Source of the DNA: Haematococcus lacustris
Lineage: Eukaryota > Chlorophyta > Chlorophyceae > Chlamydomonadales > Haematococcaceae
Assembly: GCA_030144725.1 (NCBI GenBank)
Contig: JASKMD010000026.1
Coordinates: 2,383,628 to 2,447,627 of the forward strand
Reading direction: 5' to 3'
DNA: 64,000 nucleotides
Part shown: positions 22,480 to 33,200 of the stretch, piece after piece
How the letters are laid out: each line of letters begins with the position of its first letter
How positions within the stretch are numbered: the stretch's first letter is position 1
Made by a program: the position numbers and the translations under genes
Notes under the pieces: generated by a model
The model's input: only the letters and a program-made list of their open reading frames with translations
Database searches by the model: none
Told to the model about the DNA's origin: nothing

Positions 22480-22685
22480 GCCAACAAAACTTATTCAACA
22501 AGGAACAACATGTTAGCCTGTGGGTAATCTCACTCAGCTACTCCAAACACGTTGAAGCAACCTCGGTCGCACCCTTGATGACTGCAAACCCCACACCGGT
22601 GGCACGTTAATGGGGCAAACCCCCCAAACCACTGGGCACCTCATCAAAACTAACAGCTTCATGCTTGAATGGCTAACAGCCTGTT
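22480..22685 (-). mobile_element. Retroposon-like insertion with 11-bp target duplication
   Basis: This 206-bp insert is flanked by GACGAACGCAG at 22,469-22,479 and 22,686-22,696. Its 3' tail (CCAACAAAACTTATTC on the + strand) and body match the Fanzor-B 3' region at 18.55-18.68 kb. It carries no coding part, so it is a strongly 5'-truncated copy. It lies 228-433 bp upstream of the RPB5 start and may affect that promoter. Confidence 0.75.
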
Positions 22686-22769
22686 GACGAACGCAGACAT
22701 ACAACACACACATACATGTAAACACTACTACTTAGTCAAGGCATTTTCGTTTGAGCCTGACTTATCCCT

Positions 22770-23290
22770 GACCCCAATAGGGTGATAGATGTTTGCATGA
22801 AAGCATTGGATGACGGGCCCTGCAGCAGCACGCAAAGTGCTTTACCTGAAGGCCTGGCCGACCTAGCTGAAGCTTGATAAACAATGCCACCACATGCTGA
22901 TGTATAACCATCAACACATTCATGCGTTTCTTTACTGGGAACATCTGGATCAGCAACCGACGGTCAGCAGCTTGAACATTGCTAGATCATAACAGGATCC
23001 ATTTGATTGCGCTGTAGTATATTGCTCCTGCTTGGTCCTGCTTAGTTCTGACTATTCCCTGACCCCTGTAGCGAGACGCTAGTAGCTAGAGCAGGAGTCG
23101 TTGATGGGTCGGACCATGAGAACAGCTCCATTGGGTGCCATGGAGCCTCTCCCTCCTGCTGGAGGCTACAATTCTATCCATGTGCCAAGACGCCCAGGGG
23201 CGGGCTGGTGCACCCAGGGGCACCACATGAGGCCCTGCAGTGGCGCATCACTGACAACACCACATCTTGGGAGGTGCATGGACCCTTCTT
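22770..23290 (-). pseudogene. Degenerate Fanzor-A relics
   Basis: The segment 23,120-23,260 matches, with many changes, the minus-strand RuvC-III/zinc-ribbon part of the copy at 32.6-32.9 kb (shared landmarks: the TGCTGGAGGTTGAGG-like stretch and GGGCACCACATGAGGCC). At 22,770-22,800 and 23,050-23,080 the stop-proximal hairpin region recurs (TCCCTGACCCC...). No open frame remains. Confidence 0.45.
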
Positions 23291-23638
23291 GCACCCTCTA
23301 CCTGCACGCCACATTAATGCGAACAGGACAAAGAGTCGCAACTAGACAACTATGTGTGTCAACATGTGTGATGCACGGCAGCGATCATGCCTTGCATGTG
23401 CATGCTGGTACTGAACGAGTGGGTCAACATATGAGCATGGTGACCAACCGCCCCTGCTGGACAAAAAGAAAAGAAAAGAAGAACCCAGATCTTAATAGAA
23501 TACCCAGATCTTAAAAGTATTGTGGTAGTATGGTATCGAGTACAGTATCAAAATGTGGATATATGTGTGTTGCAGCAGAAACGTCCACAGGCAAATGCCA
23601 TGTGATGGTGCTGATGAAGTGCTGCTGAGCCAGCTCAC

Positions 23639-25911
23639 CTCCAGCTTGTCATGGTGATAGGCCCTCACAAGCTCCTCGTTGTCTAGGATACCGGCAACCA
23701 GGCCCCAGACCAGGGCATCATGCACATTGTCATCTGAGGTGCACGCTGAAGTTTCATGATACATGCAGCCATGCTCGCGGGCAAACTCCACGCCCTGCTC
23801 CTTGCTCACCATGCGTTCCTCAGCCATCTATGGTAGGCACAGCATGAAGACAACAGGCCAACAAAACTTATTCAACAAGGAACAACATGTTGCCAAAGAC
23901 AACAGGCATGCAAAACACGTCCATTACCGTGAGGCTGACAGATGTAGCGGTGTTGACAAGCATCAGCATTACCACCCTTGCTGCTTCTCTAGTGCTGCCG
24001 GCACCCACATCCACTTTGTTGCCGACGATGAGGCGCACCACATCTGGCCGGCTTTGGTGCCGCTCCACCTCTGGCAGCCATTGCCGGCGGAGGGCCTCCA
24101 GTGTCTCTGGCCGGGTGACATCATACACTGCACGCCAACAAAACTTATTCAACAAGGAACAACATGTTGGCCTGTGGGTAATCTCACTCAGCTACTACAA
24201 ACATGTTGTACACCAGCCTGCTGGCATCTTACACTGCAGGCAGGAGTCACCAGGTGGGCTGCTGGCGGTGTGTGTGTTGTTTGCTGTGGTGGGCTGTAGT
24301 GGGATGCTTGCAGTGTGGGCTGTGTGGTGTGCTGTGTGGCGGGCTGTGTGGTGGGCTGTTGTGTGCTTGTTGTGGTGTGCTTGTTGTGTGTGTTGACCCC
24401 ACTGTGCTTGCCTCCTTGCTAGTACACACCTAGCACAATGCCATGCGCCCCACGGAAGTAGCTTGCTGCGCACACAAACACAAAGACCAGATGGTGTATT
24501 GCCACATCACCACCACCACCACCATCAGCATCACCAGTGCGGGGAAGAAAGCTGGAGCCAATTCAGATGCATGGGGGGTCAGCGTAGTAGGTTTGCGCCA
24601 TGTGCGATGCATGCAGCGTCGAACAGGTGTAGAACATTAGGTTGGGCCTGGGTCCTGCCCAACATCCTCGGCAATGCAGTCCCTGGGCTGCCTGCCAGAA
24701 AGCATTGAGTTGGGCTAAACGACTCTGAATAGACCTCAGTGCCTTGCCAGCTGATGTGATGGAGCACATGCCATGTCTCGTCCTCCAATGCGCTCACTGC
24801 CCCTTGGATCCTGGCCCCTTGATCTAGAGGTCATTTCTTGCAACTGGTCATTGCTGCCACGTGCACGACTTGCATGACTCGCATGACTTGGAACAGCGAA
24901 GTGTCCACCTATCGTTGCCCCATGTTCAGCTATCGTGATCTACCCAGCTCTGGCCCAACCCCTACTCCTGTGCAAGCAGGGTGTGGAGGCCACAGAGTGC
25001 ATCACACCGCTGCTGCAGGGACCGGGACTCACATGTCAGGGCTGCAAACCTGCAAGCATGCAGCAAGCAGCAGCAGCAGCAGCAAGTGGATGGCCAGCAA
25101 GGTTTGTCACAACCTAGTGAGCTTCTTGGTACAGCACTTCTACTCTCACAGCCGCCACCACACTATGGCCACAGAGCATATGGGCTGCAGGGGCAGTGTT
25201 GCGGGTCCTGGGCTGAAACAGGCTGGGCGGGGCTGTGTTGAAAGAGCCACCTCTCAGCGCCGGCAGTGTCCCACAGCGTGACTCCAACTGATTTATTGTC
25301 AATTGTGTATCGCTTGAACCGGAAGTCCACTCCTGTCATGCACACAAAGAGCAGTGGCATGGACAGGGAGCGGTGTTAAATTGCGCCTGGCACAATATTG
25401 CTGTCTCAGGGCCACCACACACTCATGTTAAGACATCCATGCAAGACATGCCGATGTGTTGACCTCTGGGTCATTGGGTGCACCCTTGATGCCCACAAAA
25501 CCCAACACCAGTGGCACGTTACCTCCTACGGCCACTGCCCTTCTTATCAAGATCAACTGCTTGATGCTTGTAACGCTGACAGCCTGCTTAGTTACTAGGC
25601 CCTGTGCGTGGTCGCAGGCCCAGCACACCAATCGTAGGCTGTGTTGTGGAGTCGAACTTGTTCGTGAAAAGGCGTTCAATCAAGCAGGTCTTGCCAACTC
25701 CTGCAGCTCCCACAAAGATGACCTGAGTTTTGCAGTGCAATACACAGTCAGCCCTGCACATCAGTGCCCTGCACATCAGCTACTCAGCTACTTCAGACGT
25801 TATAATCGACCCTAAGTACATGGAGGACTATCGTTGCAAGCTTACGCCTCGTACCTTGATGAGGTGCTGGCAATCAGAGGAGGCCTCGTTTGGCGCGACA
25901 AAGGCGGGCAT
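23639..25911 (-). CDS. Rab-family small GTPase (divergent, Rab18-like)
   Basis: Exons in transcript order: 25911-25855, 25722-25629, 25332-25251, a predicted microexon 24734-24724, 24465-24430, 24127-23976, 23827-23639; about 207 residues. G1 is GAAGVGKTCL, G3 is WDTAGAE, G4 is NKVD and G5 is ETSA; TSYFRGAHGIVLVYDVTRPE is typical of Rabs. Rabs are membrane-traffic switches. Two oddities: the catalytic Gln of WDTAGQE is Ala, which usually cripples intrinsic GTP hydrolysis, and the Lys of the SAK motif is Cys. The C-terminal prenylation cysteines are not found; exon 7 has a good donor after DKLE, so a last exon probably lies at 22.7-23.6 kb. Three of its introns contain Fanzor-B-tail fragments. 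Confidence 0.75.
23859..23895 (-). mobile_element. 37-bp tail-only insertion with 12-bp duplication
   Basis: AAGACAACAGGC at 23,847-23,858 and again at 23,896-23,907 brackets 37 bp made almost entirely of the fixed tail (CCAACAAAACTTATTC...). It lies in the last recognised intron of the Rab gene, 20 bp from the acceptor. Confidence 0.75.
24133..24229 (-). mobile_element. 97-bp tail insertion duplicating a 3' splice site
   Basis: TACACTGCA (24,124-24,132 and 24,230-24,238) flanks a 97-bp insert ending in the fixed tail. On the gene strand this repeat is TGCAGTGTA and contains the splice acceptor CAG|TG of Rab exon 24127-23976. The duplication therefore left a second acceptor-like copy upstream. 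Confidence 0.6.
24783..25030 (+). repeat. Dispersed 250-bp repeat, copy 1
   Basis: Closely matches 33,885-34,131 (shared landmarks CCAATGCGCTCACTGCCCCT, TCTGGCCCAACCCCTACTCC and GCTGCTGCAGGGACCGGG). It lies in a Rab intron. No coding signature was identified. Confidence 0.75.
25460..25628 (-). mobile_element. Fanzor-B 3' region forming Rab intron 2
   Basis: The intron that starts at 25,628 (GTGTGCTGGGCC...) continues on the minus strand into CAGGGCCTAGTAACTAAGCAG and GCATCAAGCAGTTGATC, matching the post-stop region of the subfamily-B copy at 55.5 kb. The element sequence begins at or within about 20 bp of the donor site. Confidence 0.5.
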
Positions 25912-26230
25912 GAACTAGCCGCGAGCTCCGCGACGGATGATGTCCTGTGCACCGTGCACCAGGCACTCGGAGTCGCTCGCACGGTGGTGCACTGCAAAAC
26001 CTAGTTCAGGAGTTGGTTACGAAAAGGTCCATGAAGGTTCAGCGAAGTCGGAGTGGACCTTAGTTCTAATCTGCGCCGTGCAGCGAACTGGCACTTTAGA
26101 GACACCGCCTCCCGGCTCTTTCTGCGCCAAAGTATGGTGACGGCCCCCGGCCTGAGTAAATCCGCCGCAACCCTGAAGTCTTACAAGCGCGTCACTTCTT
26201 CTCTTACGGTCAACAAGACACCAAGCAGAA
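25912..26230. promoter_or_regulatory. Shared divergent promoter region
   Basis: These 319 bp separate the start codons of the Rab gene (-) and the mS38 gene (+), so both promoters must lie here. No TATA box or named motif was recognised. Confidence 0.5.
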
Positions 26231-26866
26231 ATGCGGGCAATTGTGCTACGGACTATTGAGCAGCTGACGCGCAGCGGTCTGGGTCAGCTGCCCCAGCTTT
26301 GCAGCGAGAGCACAGCTGGGACAGCGAACCTGGGAAGGCTTGTCGCCGAGCCAGCTGGAATTGCGCTTCGCAGCGTGTACACAGGCCCTCAGGGGTGGGA
26401 CATTACGCTACCCTCCCGTGCGGGCCTGTTCAAAGACGCAGCGGAAGTGCTCAGCTTTTTCCCCAACCGGAACCTTGTAGAGGCCCAGTTTTCACCACAC
26501 GGCCTACAGCTCGTGCCCAAGTCCATCTTGTCACCCAAGGCGAGCACCTCGCAGCCAGCTGCTCCGCAACCTCCAGCCCGAGCACTGAACTCTGTACAAC
26601 AGCAGGATGAAGGCGACGCAGGCAGCGTTGACAGCATGTTACTTGTAAGTGGTCGACGTGGCACCAATAGATCTGGGAGCAGCATCCCTCATGGCCCTGA
26701 CCAGCCTTGCAAGCATGCCGACCTCGCTGTCAGTGAGCAGAAGTGAGTGATGTAAGGACGCAACATGTTGCAGATGGACATGACACGAGTGTGGCGACGG
26801 CTGAAAATGAAGAAACACAAGATAAGGAAGCGGCGCAAGGCCAACAGGTACAAAGTTGACAAGTGA
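26231..26866 (+). CDS. mS38: Mitochondrial small ribosomal subunit protein mS38
   Basis: Exons 26231-26644 and 26774-26866 join in phase 0 (donor GTAAGT, acceptor GTTGCAG) to give 168 residues. The second exon encodes VWRRLKMKKHKIRKRRKANR, the very basic helix that defines the mS38 family (AURKAIP1/COX24 C-terminal domain, DUF1713), which inserts into the rRNA of the mitochondrial small subunit. The upstream part is variable, as in the family, and its Arg/Ser/Leu-containing start (MRAIVLRTIEQLTRSGLGQL) could serve as a mitochondrial presequence. TGTAA occurs 258 nt past the stop (27,124-27,128). Divergent from the Rab gene. Confidence 0.85.
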
Positions 26867-27900
26867 CAACATCAGTAGTTCAGGCATGTATCCAGGCTAC
26901 AGTCCACAATGAGAGTACAGTAGGCATTTGCCTGGGGTGATGCTTCTCTGACAAGTTTGATGCACTTGCATGCCTGAATGATTGCTTGATTCTGGACTGG
27001 GCTGTGGTTGCTCGGGAAAGGCTTTACTGCAAACGGCATAGCTGCTATGTGGTGTGCAGGCACCTAGTGCGTGTATGTTTGTCATTTCCCTTGTATGTGT
27101 ATGTGGTGTGATAGACCTATCTTGTAAGGTGCCCTCACTGACTCGCAACAGGATGGGATGGGATAGGAGCTATTGCAATTATGTAATGACCACTCCCACG
27201 ATGCTTATGCAACTGTAGCTGTTGGCTCCCCAAATGCAGCCGCCATGTATGCATGGGTTACTACATCCCAGTCCCTCATCAGTGCTTGCGTCTCACAAGT
27301 GTGAGCTAGTGTGACCTAGGCTATAGGCTTTTCCGGACACCTGTGTGGTGGTGGGCGCTGCATGCTAGGATCACATTCCCACGCACTGATGTGTGCACAT
27401 GACCAATGTCAGTAGGCAGGCCTTCATGTCAGTAGGCAGACCACTATGGTAACCACAGCATAGGAAGATGCCATCCGGCTGCACTGAGCGTGTGCGTGTC
27501 ACAATGGTGTGATAGTGTTACTGAATCCGTGAGATATCCGAAAATAAGAAACCGGTCGGGTACATGACACAGAATCAAAGGGACACAGCCAGAGCGGCAA
27601 CACGGGATAGATCATTGCTTCCCATGCTGTCGACCGCGCCCGGACCTAGACATCGATGGCTGTTGCTGAGTCCCTGTGACGTCCGGGGAATAGAAACGCA
27701 AGCGCCCCGCTTCCTCCGCAGCCGGTGAGCCGCAAAGCTGGACAAAAGGCTAGGCCCCCCAAAGCTGACTGACAACGCGACACAATGTGCACCACGCGAA
27801 CATGCGACTCAATACATCAAGTCCTGCCGTGCGTGCTGTGCTTTCCGGTGTCTGCAGGTGCCAGTGGGAGTGCGCAACAAGAGCGGGGGTAGGGGCAGGC
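26867..27900. other. Intergenic, nothing recognised
   Basis: Beyond the presumed mS38 3' UTR there are no convincing genes or repeats; only short frames on both strands. Confidence 0.5.
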
Positions 27901-27987
27901 TGTCATGGAAGTCGCCAGGTCATCAAGGCTGCCCTACGTGGCCTTGAAGAGGCAGCCCGGCCTGACCTGACCTGACCTGACCTGACA

Positions 27988-28704
27988 GTGGTGGAGGGCA
28001 TGAAGTGGGTGTCCAGCCATCACTGTGGCCAGGTGAGGGGAGTGGCGGTGTACCTGGGAGTGGGCTGCTTCAACCAAGGTGGGTGGAAGGCTGGGGCAGT
28101 GCGGGCGGGGTTTCACAAGGTGGTGGAGCAGCCTAGCAGGCCCAGCACGGATGACAGTCCTAACAGGCTGGTGATCGTGGAGTTGCGCACCAGCCTTGTC
28201 AGCTCGTCTGTGCCTGTCCCCCAGCCTTGTGAGCTGCACCTGCCACGTGACCGGCCTAGGCCCGCAGACTGCGTACCCCCAGCAGGCCTGGTCATCCATC
28301 GGCTGGTGCGCCCCGCCAAGAACCAACGTCATGGTATGTATGTGCGGGGCCTGCTGTGGTGCCATGAGGAGCCGCCCAACCCCCCTCCCCCTCCCCCGGA
28401 CCCCCCACCTCCCCCAGCCCAGCACCAGCCTTTCCCTGCTGCACCTGGCTCAGTGCAACGACCCCAAGGCCCCCCATGGGGCAGGTGGTTGGACCGAGAC
28501 ACCAACCCCTGCCTCAACTTCCAACGCATTGGGGAGAGCAAGCAGCGCGCCCTGGAGCTATGCAGCTGGGAAGGGCGTGAGGCTCTGCCCCCCATTGGCA
28601 AGGAGTACCAACAACGTTACAAGCGGGTCAATGACCGGCTGCCCAAGGGTAGGCAGCGGCTTCACTGGGCTGCAGAGTACCGGTGGGGCCCGGGCCCGCA
28701 ATAA
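27988..28704 (+). CDS. Fanzor1-like nuclease, C-terminal exon (subfamily B)
   Basis: This is the longest undamaged C-terminal exon of the family here (about 238 codons, entering from an intron). In order: VVEGMKWVSSHHCGQ, VAVYLGVGCFNQGGW (RuvC-II-like strand), RLVIVELRTSLVSS (the alternative Glu), PQPCEL and GLLWCHEE (remaining zinc-ribbon cysteines), a Pro-rich linker, and WGRWLDRDTNPCLNFQRIGE (RuvC-III Asp), ending at an LHWAAEYRWGPGPQ tail. It aligns with the A-subfamily proteins across its whole length. The exon with RuvC-I is not visible upstream, so it is probably a 5'-truncated copy. Confidence 0.6.
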   Translation: MVEGMKWVSSHHCGQVRGVAVYLGVGCFNQGGWKAGAVRAGFHKVVEQPSRPSTDDSPNRLVIVELRTSLVSSSVPVPQPCELHLPRDRPRPADCVPPAGLVIHRLVRPAKNQRHGMYVRGLLWCHEEPPNPPPPPPDPPPPPAQHQPFPAAPGSVQRPQGPPWGRWLDRDTNPCLNFQRIGESKQRALELCSWEGREALPPIGKEYQQRYKRVNDRLPKGRQRLHWAAEYRWGPGPQ

Positions 28705-28818
28705 CGCGTAGGGCTTAGTAGTTTGCACAGGCTGTTAGCCTTACGTAACATTAGGCTAATAACTTTGGTGAGGTGCCCAGTGGTCTGTTATGAAAATGCC
28801 ACCGGTGTGGGGTTTGTA

Positions 28819-30041
28819 TCGGGCGGCCCCAACATGGGGTTGGTAATATGCATGCGATTACTCACTCAATACAGCACCGTTTTCGATAGCGTTTATCACA
28901 TTGGCAACCGCAATTTAGTCCGCGTAATCTGACCATCAGCGCTAGCCATTGGAGTCTTTGCTCGCGTACTGCCACATGTGCCCGCGAAGAAATCACAGCG
29001 GCGAGACGGGTCTCCTTGGCACGGTGAGCCACATCGCTGACACCCCATCTACCTAGCGTAGTGAGCTGGTTATGCACAAATGGAATGTCCGGCAAACATC
29101 CAACGCGATGACTGCCAGGCGTGCAGGGCACCTAGACGGGGTGATTGAAACATCTGGGCGTATTCGCTTTCGCCGAATACACCATCTGGGTCGGCGCACA
29201 CAAAGGTAATACCGGGTTACACCCCCCCCTCCTCCACTGTGTCCTCCACCGTGTTGCACCCGCTGCACCCATAGAAAAAGCGATACGTAATGTTTGTTCT
29301 TGACCCATTGGCGCATCTATTGAAACAAACCGCACGTTGAATAGCCCAGGCCTATCAGTTTGACATCTTCAAAGTGACATCATCTTCTCCAAGCAGAATC
29401 AGGGCCACGCGGCTGTGGGGTGGCAGTTGAGCTATGAAACTTTGCACGCAGGTGGATGGCATGTAGGGGAGTGTAACTCTCAGAGGAGCCGAGTCCAAAT
29501 TCGGTCATGGTGTGGAGTTGCGTGACTGACTGCATGGCCCTGGCCCTGAGATCGGCTAAGGGAGTTGGGGGTCACAGACCAAAGTGAGCGTATGGCTTAT
29601 CTGAGTATGAGCGTTTGTAACACTGTCCTAGAGGAGTTTAACCTAGTAAGTAGCATGTTGTAAGTCCGAATAGTCGAGCTGTGGCATTGCCCTCTAGGTA
29701 TGAGGGGTAGGTGGGCTCATTGCCACATCGCCGCAACCGCTTTCCGATCCGACTGCTGCTGCCGACGCGCAAGCTCATGTAGAGCAGCCCAAGTGACGCG
29801 CGCGGTCGAAGCGATGACTGCATGCTCCGCTACGGCTCAAATTTGAATCACTAACTTTGACGCTTTGCTGTGCACGGCCTACTCTGTGTTTAATTATTCT
29901 GGATGGGTGAAAGGTAGCTGGCTGGGTTGGCTACATTCTGAGCCAGCTATCATAAATTTTGGCGCAGCGAGTGCAGAGTTAAAGCCGTCCTACTACCAGG
30001 GGTCGGTTTACTGCCATTTTTTGAATGTTGGGAGCGCCTGA
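28819..30041. mobile_element. 1.2-kb TIR element with 7-bp target duplication
   Basis: GTTTGTA flanks it at 28,812-28,818 and 30,042-30,048. The ends are TCGGGCGGCCCCAACAT and, inverted, TCAGGCGCTCCCAACAT. The empty site is visible in the related copies at 18.65 and 22.57 kb, which read GGGGTTTG(T/C)AGTCATC without a gap. Internal minus-strand frames at 29,053-29,335 are not recognisable as a transposase. Confidence 0.8.
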
Positions 30042-30284
30042 GTTTGTAGTCATCAAGGGTGCGACTGAGGATGCTTCATCTTGATTGGAGTATGTATCTG
30101 TCAATCTGTTCTATGTATGCGTCAGCCCAGCTACTGTGCCCCAGCTACTGAGTCGGCTATTGACAATTGCACCCGGTCTGGCGGTTGGGTCCGTTGTAGT
30201 TCAAGCTTGACATCGCCAAAACTTGTAAGGCTCTGCTAGATGCCCTGACAGCGGTGTTCGTCATTGGTCATCGCTGTCTACGAA

Positions 30285-33200
30285 ATGCCTCCAAAAGTCA
30301 AAAAGAAGAAGAAAACCAAAGAGGAGCTCGAAGAAGAGAGGCGCCAAGCAGAGGAGGCAGCGCGTGCAGCCGAAGAGGGTGCGCCTGTCACATGTCGAAT
30401 TTCATTGGCATGTCACGGCATAGCAGGCATGTCTGCAATGATCCGTTTCAAATCCTGTACTCTCTGTTCAGAACGCTTGAGATTAGAGGAGCTTGAGTTT
30501 CAGCGGCTAGAGGAGCTTGAGCGGCAGCGGGTTGAGCTTCTAGCTACCTATACAGAGCAAGAGAATGAGAGGGTGGCAAACGAGCTGTGAGTGGAGGTGC
30601 CCGGTGGATGCTGAAAAGCAAACATGCCAGCATGCTCTGGGCTGATCACACAGCTATCACTACTCAGAGCTGCCCAATCCTGCTTCCCTGCTCCAGCTGT
30701 ACACCCTGATCCACAGCCCATGTGTTTCTATCTGTCCACCACCTTCTGCCCTGCTTGCTCATTGCTTCAACAATAGTCAAGAGCTGGCGCCTCTGGCTGG
30801 GCAGAGGCTGCTGGAGCGCAATGTGGCATCGGAGGCACGCAGGCAGGCCTGGGAATGGGAGCGCTTCTTGGCGTGCACCTATGTGCCCCATCCCAGGTGC
30901 GACCCTCTGCCGTGCCACTCCGCCGTGCTTGCTGACCTACGGGGTGTAACAGGTGCACCGCATACACAGAAAGGTTCCTAATCTGATCAACTTTTGGCGT
31001 CTCAGGCCCATTGCTGCTCCATTTTGGTACTAATGTGGAAGCCAAGCACATAGCCGTGCAACCCTTCATAACATCTCTCCACAGTGCCCTTGATTGTCTC
31101 CTTATGCCCATCAGCAGCAAAGATATGACATGTTTTAGTACCATACCTCCAAAAAACCAGTTTTACATTGAAAGTCCCCTAATGTGAGCATGTCGTTGCT
31201 TTTGTCCACCTACTTGAGGATCGGCACCACAACTTTTGTAGAGGCTCCTAACCATCCCAATACCTCTATCAAAGCTAGCAGCTTGTCAAAAACATGATCA
31301 CGTGGCGGTCTAGAGGCACTCAAAGTTGTGCACATGGACATGCAAGCATGCTACTTGCAAGATCGCTTGCTGGCCTTTGCAGCTTTCTTGGCTGCCTCAG
31401 CAACCACCTCATGCTTGAAATAGAACAATGCGGCGTCGACTGTCAAGGGGACCCAGGGTTCAAAGGCTGGTTGCTGCTTGCCACCCTCCATGCTGGCTGC
31501 TGCTGCTGCTAGCATGTTATCCTTGTCTGGGGGGTGGAAGCCACTTTTTCAAGTGCACGCTCTTCTCAAATGCCGCCCGACATGTATTGGTATCGGTATT
31601 TTATTATATGCTACAAGTAAATAATTGTAACTAAATGCCGCATGAACTTCTGGCGCCATTTCTTGCCAGGGGCCTTCCCCTTGAAGGGGTCCACTTTGCC
31701 CTTGCGCTCCGTGACCCGCTGCGTCGTCCTCACGGCTGCAAGCAATGCTGTCTTGGTGACCCCCACACCCTGCTGCTGGCCCCTTACTACCAAGTCCCGC
31801 AGCGGCTCCTCTTCCACAGCTGACAAAGCTGCTGGGCGCCCACGTTTTGCAATCACCCCACCCCGCTTGATGACTCTGCGGAGGGTGGCATATGGAACGC
31901 AATGTTCCTGGGCCACAGCTGCCATGGATGGCTGTGGCTGGCCCCTCTTGACCTTCAAGTAAGCATTAGCAGCTGCCAAGAGCCTTTTGGCTCTTTCGCC
32001 TGTGCTGTCTTGAGCCAAGCTGGACTGTCGAGAAGCACCAGTGGTCAGTTTGGCAATAAGGGCTGGTGGTGTGCGGTAGGACCTGGGCGCATGAGGCCAA
32101 AAAAATGACATGAGAGCTGAGAGAGAACATTTTCAACGCAAGACCGCGGCCAAAGGGTAGCAATAAACCAAAGCGCACCAACTGCGCTACATTGGGTACC
32201 CACCAAGGTGCCTAGAAGGGCCGCGCTCGCATGGGTATTTCGTCGCGCTAGTGCACGCGGGACCTTAACGGCCGGTAGGGTTCAAACGGGCGTAACCGGC
32301 AGCAGCCTCATCTCAGCCGACAAAACGCGATAGTCCTCCGCAAACCGACTCGCGACGTCCTCATAACCTCTAACGACCGTGTATGAAAGGAGGCATGCGT
32401 GTTGATGAGCGGAAATGGGAGAACGGCCAATATAGGCCTAGCCAAATTAGGAACCTTTCTGTGTAGTTCCTCAACAACTAGGAGATGTGTTACCTGTAAC
32501 CCGAACTGTCACTCAACCAATACCAAAAAAGCAGCCGACACCAATACCTAGTTTCCTACCGCCACCCCTTTATGAGGGTGGGGCGATAGGTTTTGGCATG
32601 ATACACATGCTCTGATGTAAGCAACAGCTCAAGCATTGCCTGGTGCACACATACTACTGTGCATCAGGCTGCTGGGCTTGAGCCTTGGTTGCTCGATCTC
32701 GCAGCTTCTTGAAGCCCAATGCTGGGTAGTCCTTGCCCTTGGCAGGAGCCGCTGCTCGGTGTTGCCACCTACACAGCTCCGGTGGGCGCCACTTGCTCTC
32801 CCCTGCCCGCTGGAGGTTGAGGGCTGCGTTGCAGTCCCCTGTCCACCCATTTGCCAATGTCATCAGGGGTGGTCTGGTCCAGCTTGGGGCACCACATGAG
32901 GCCCCGCACTGGCGCCTCCAACCGCTTGCTCCAGGCTGACCGCAACAAGCGGTGCTGCGCCTGACCTGCTGGAGGCCCTCCAGCCTTCAGGCCTGGTGGC
33001 CCTGCTGCCGTCTAGCTCCTCCTCACAGGGCTGAGGGCTGTTTATAGCTGAGCTGACCCTGCTGGTGCAGAACTCATCCACTGTCACCACCTTGCCTTTC
33101 ACCCTGTCTGTTGGCCTGCCGCTGTTGGGCCTCCCCACCCACCTTGCGGCAGGCCTGCAGCACGGCCTTGGCCCCCCACCCACCCAACGTGCCAATGCTA

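Larger units (their letters stand above)
27920..30092 (+). mobile_element. Fanzor-like element, subfamily B, split by a later insertion
   Basis: A (CCTGA)5 tract (27,961-27,985) ends an intron at an acceptor near 27,987; the coding exon runs to 28,704 and the 3' region to 28,818. The same 3' region resumes at 30,042 and continues to about 30,092, where similarity to the other copies stops. The gap is an independent 1.2-kb insertion. Confidence 0.7.

Noticed and set aside
22820..22900. Minus-strand segment with HFACCCR as the prenylated C-terminus of the Rab gene
   Set aside because: The cysteines are followed by more residues before any stop, and the acceptor context is weak; not convincing enough to add as an exon.
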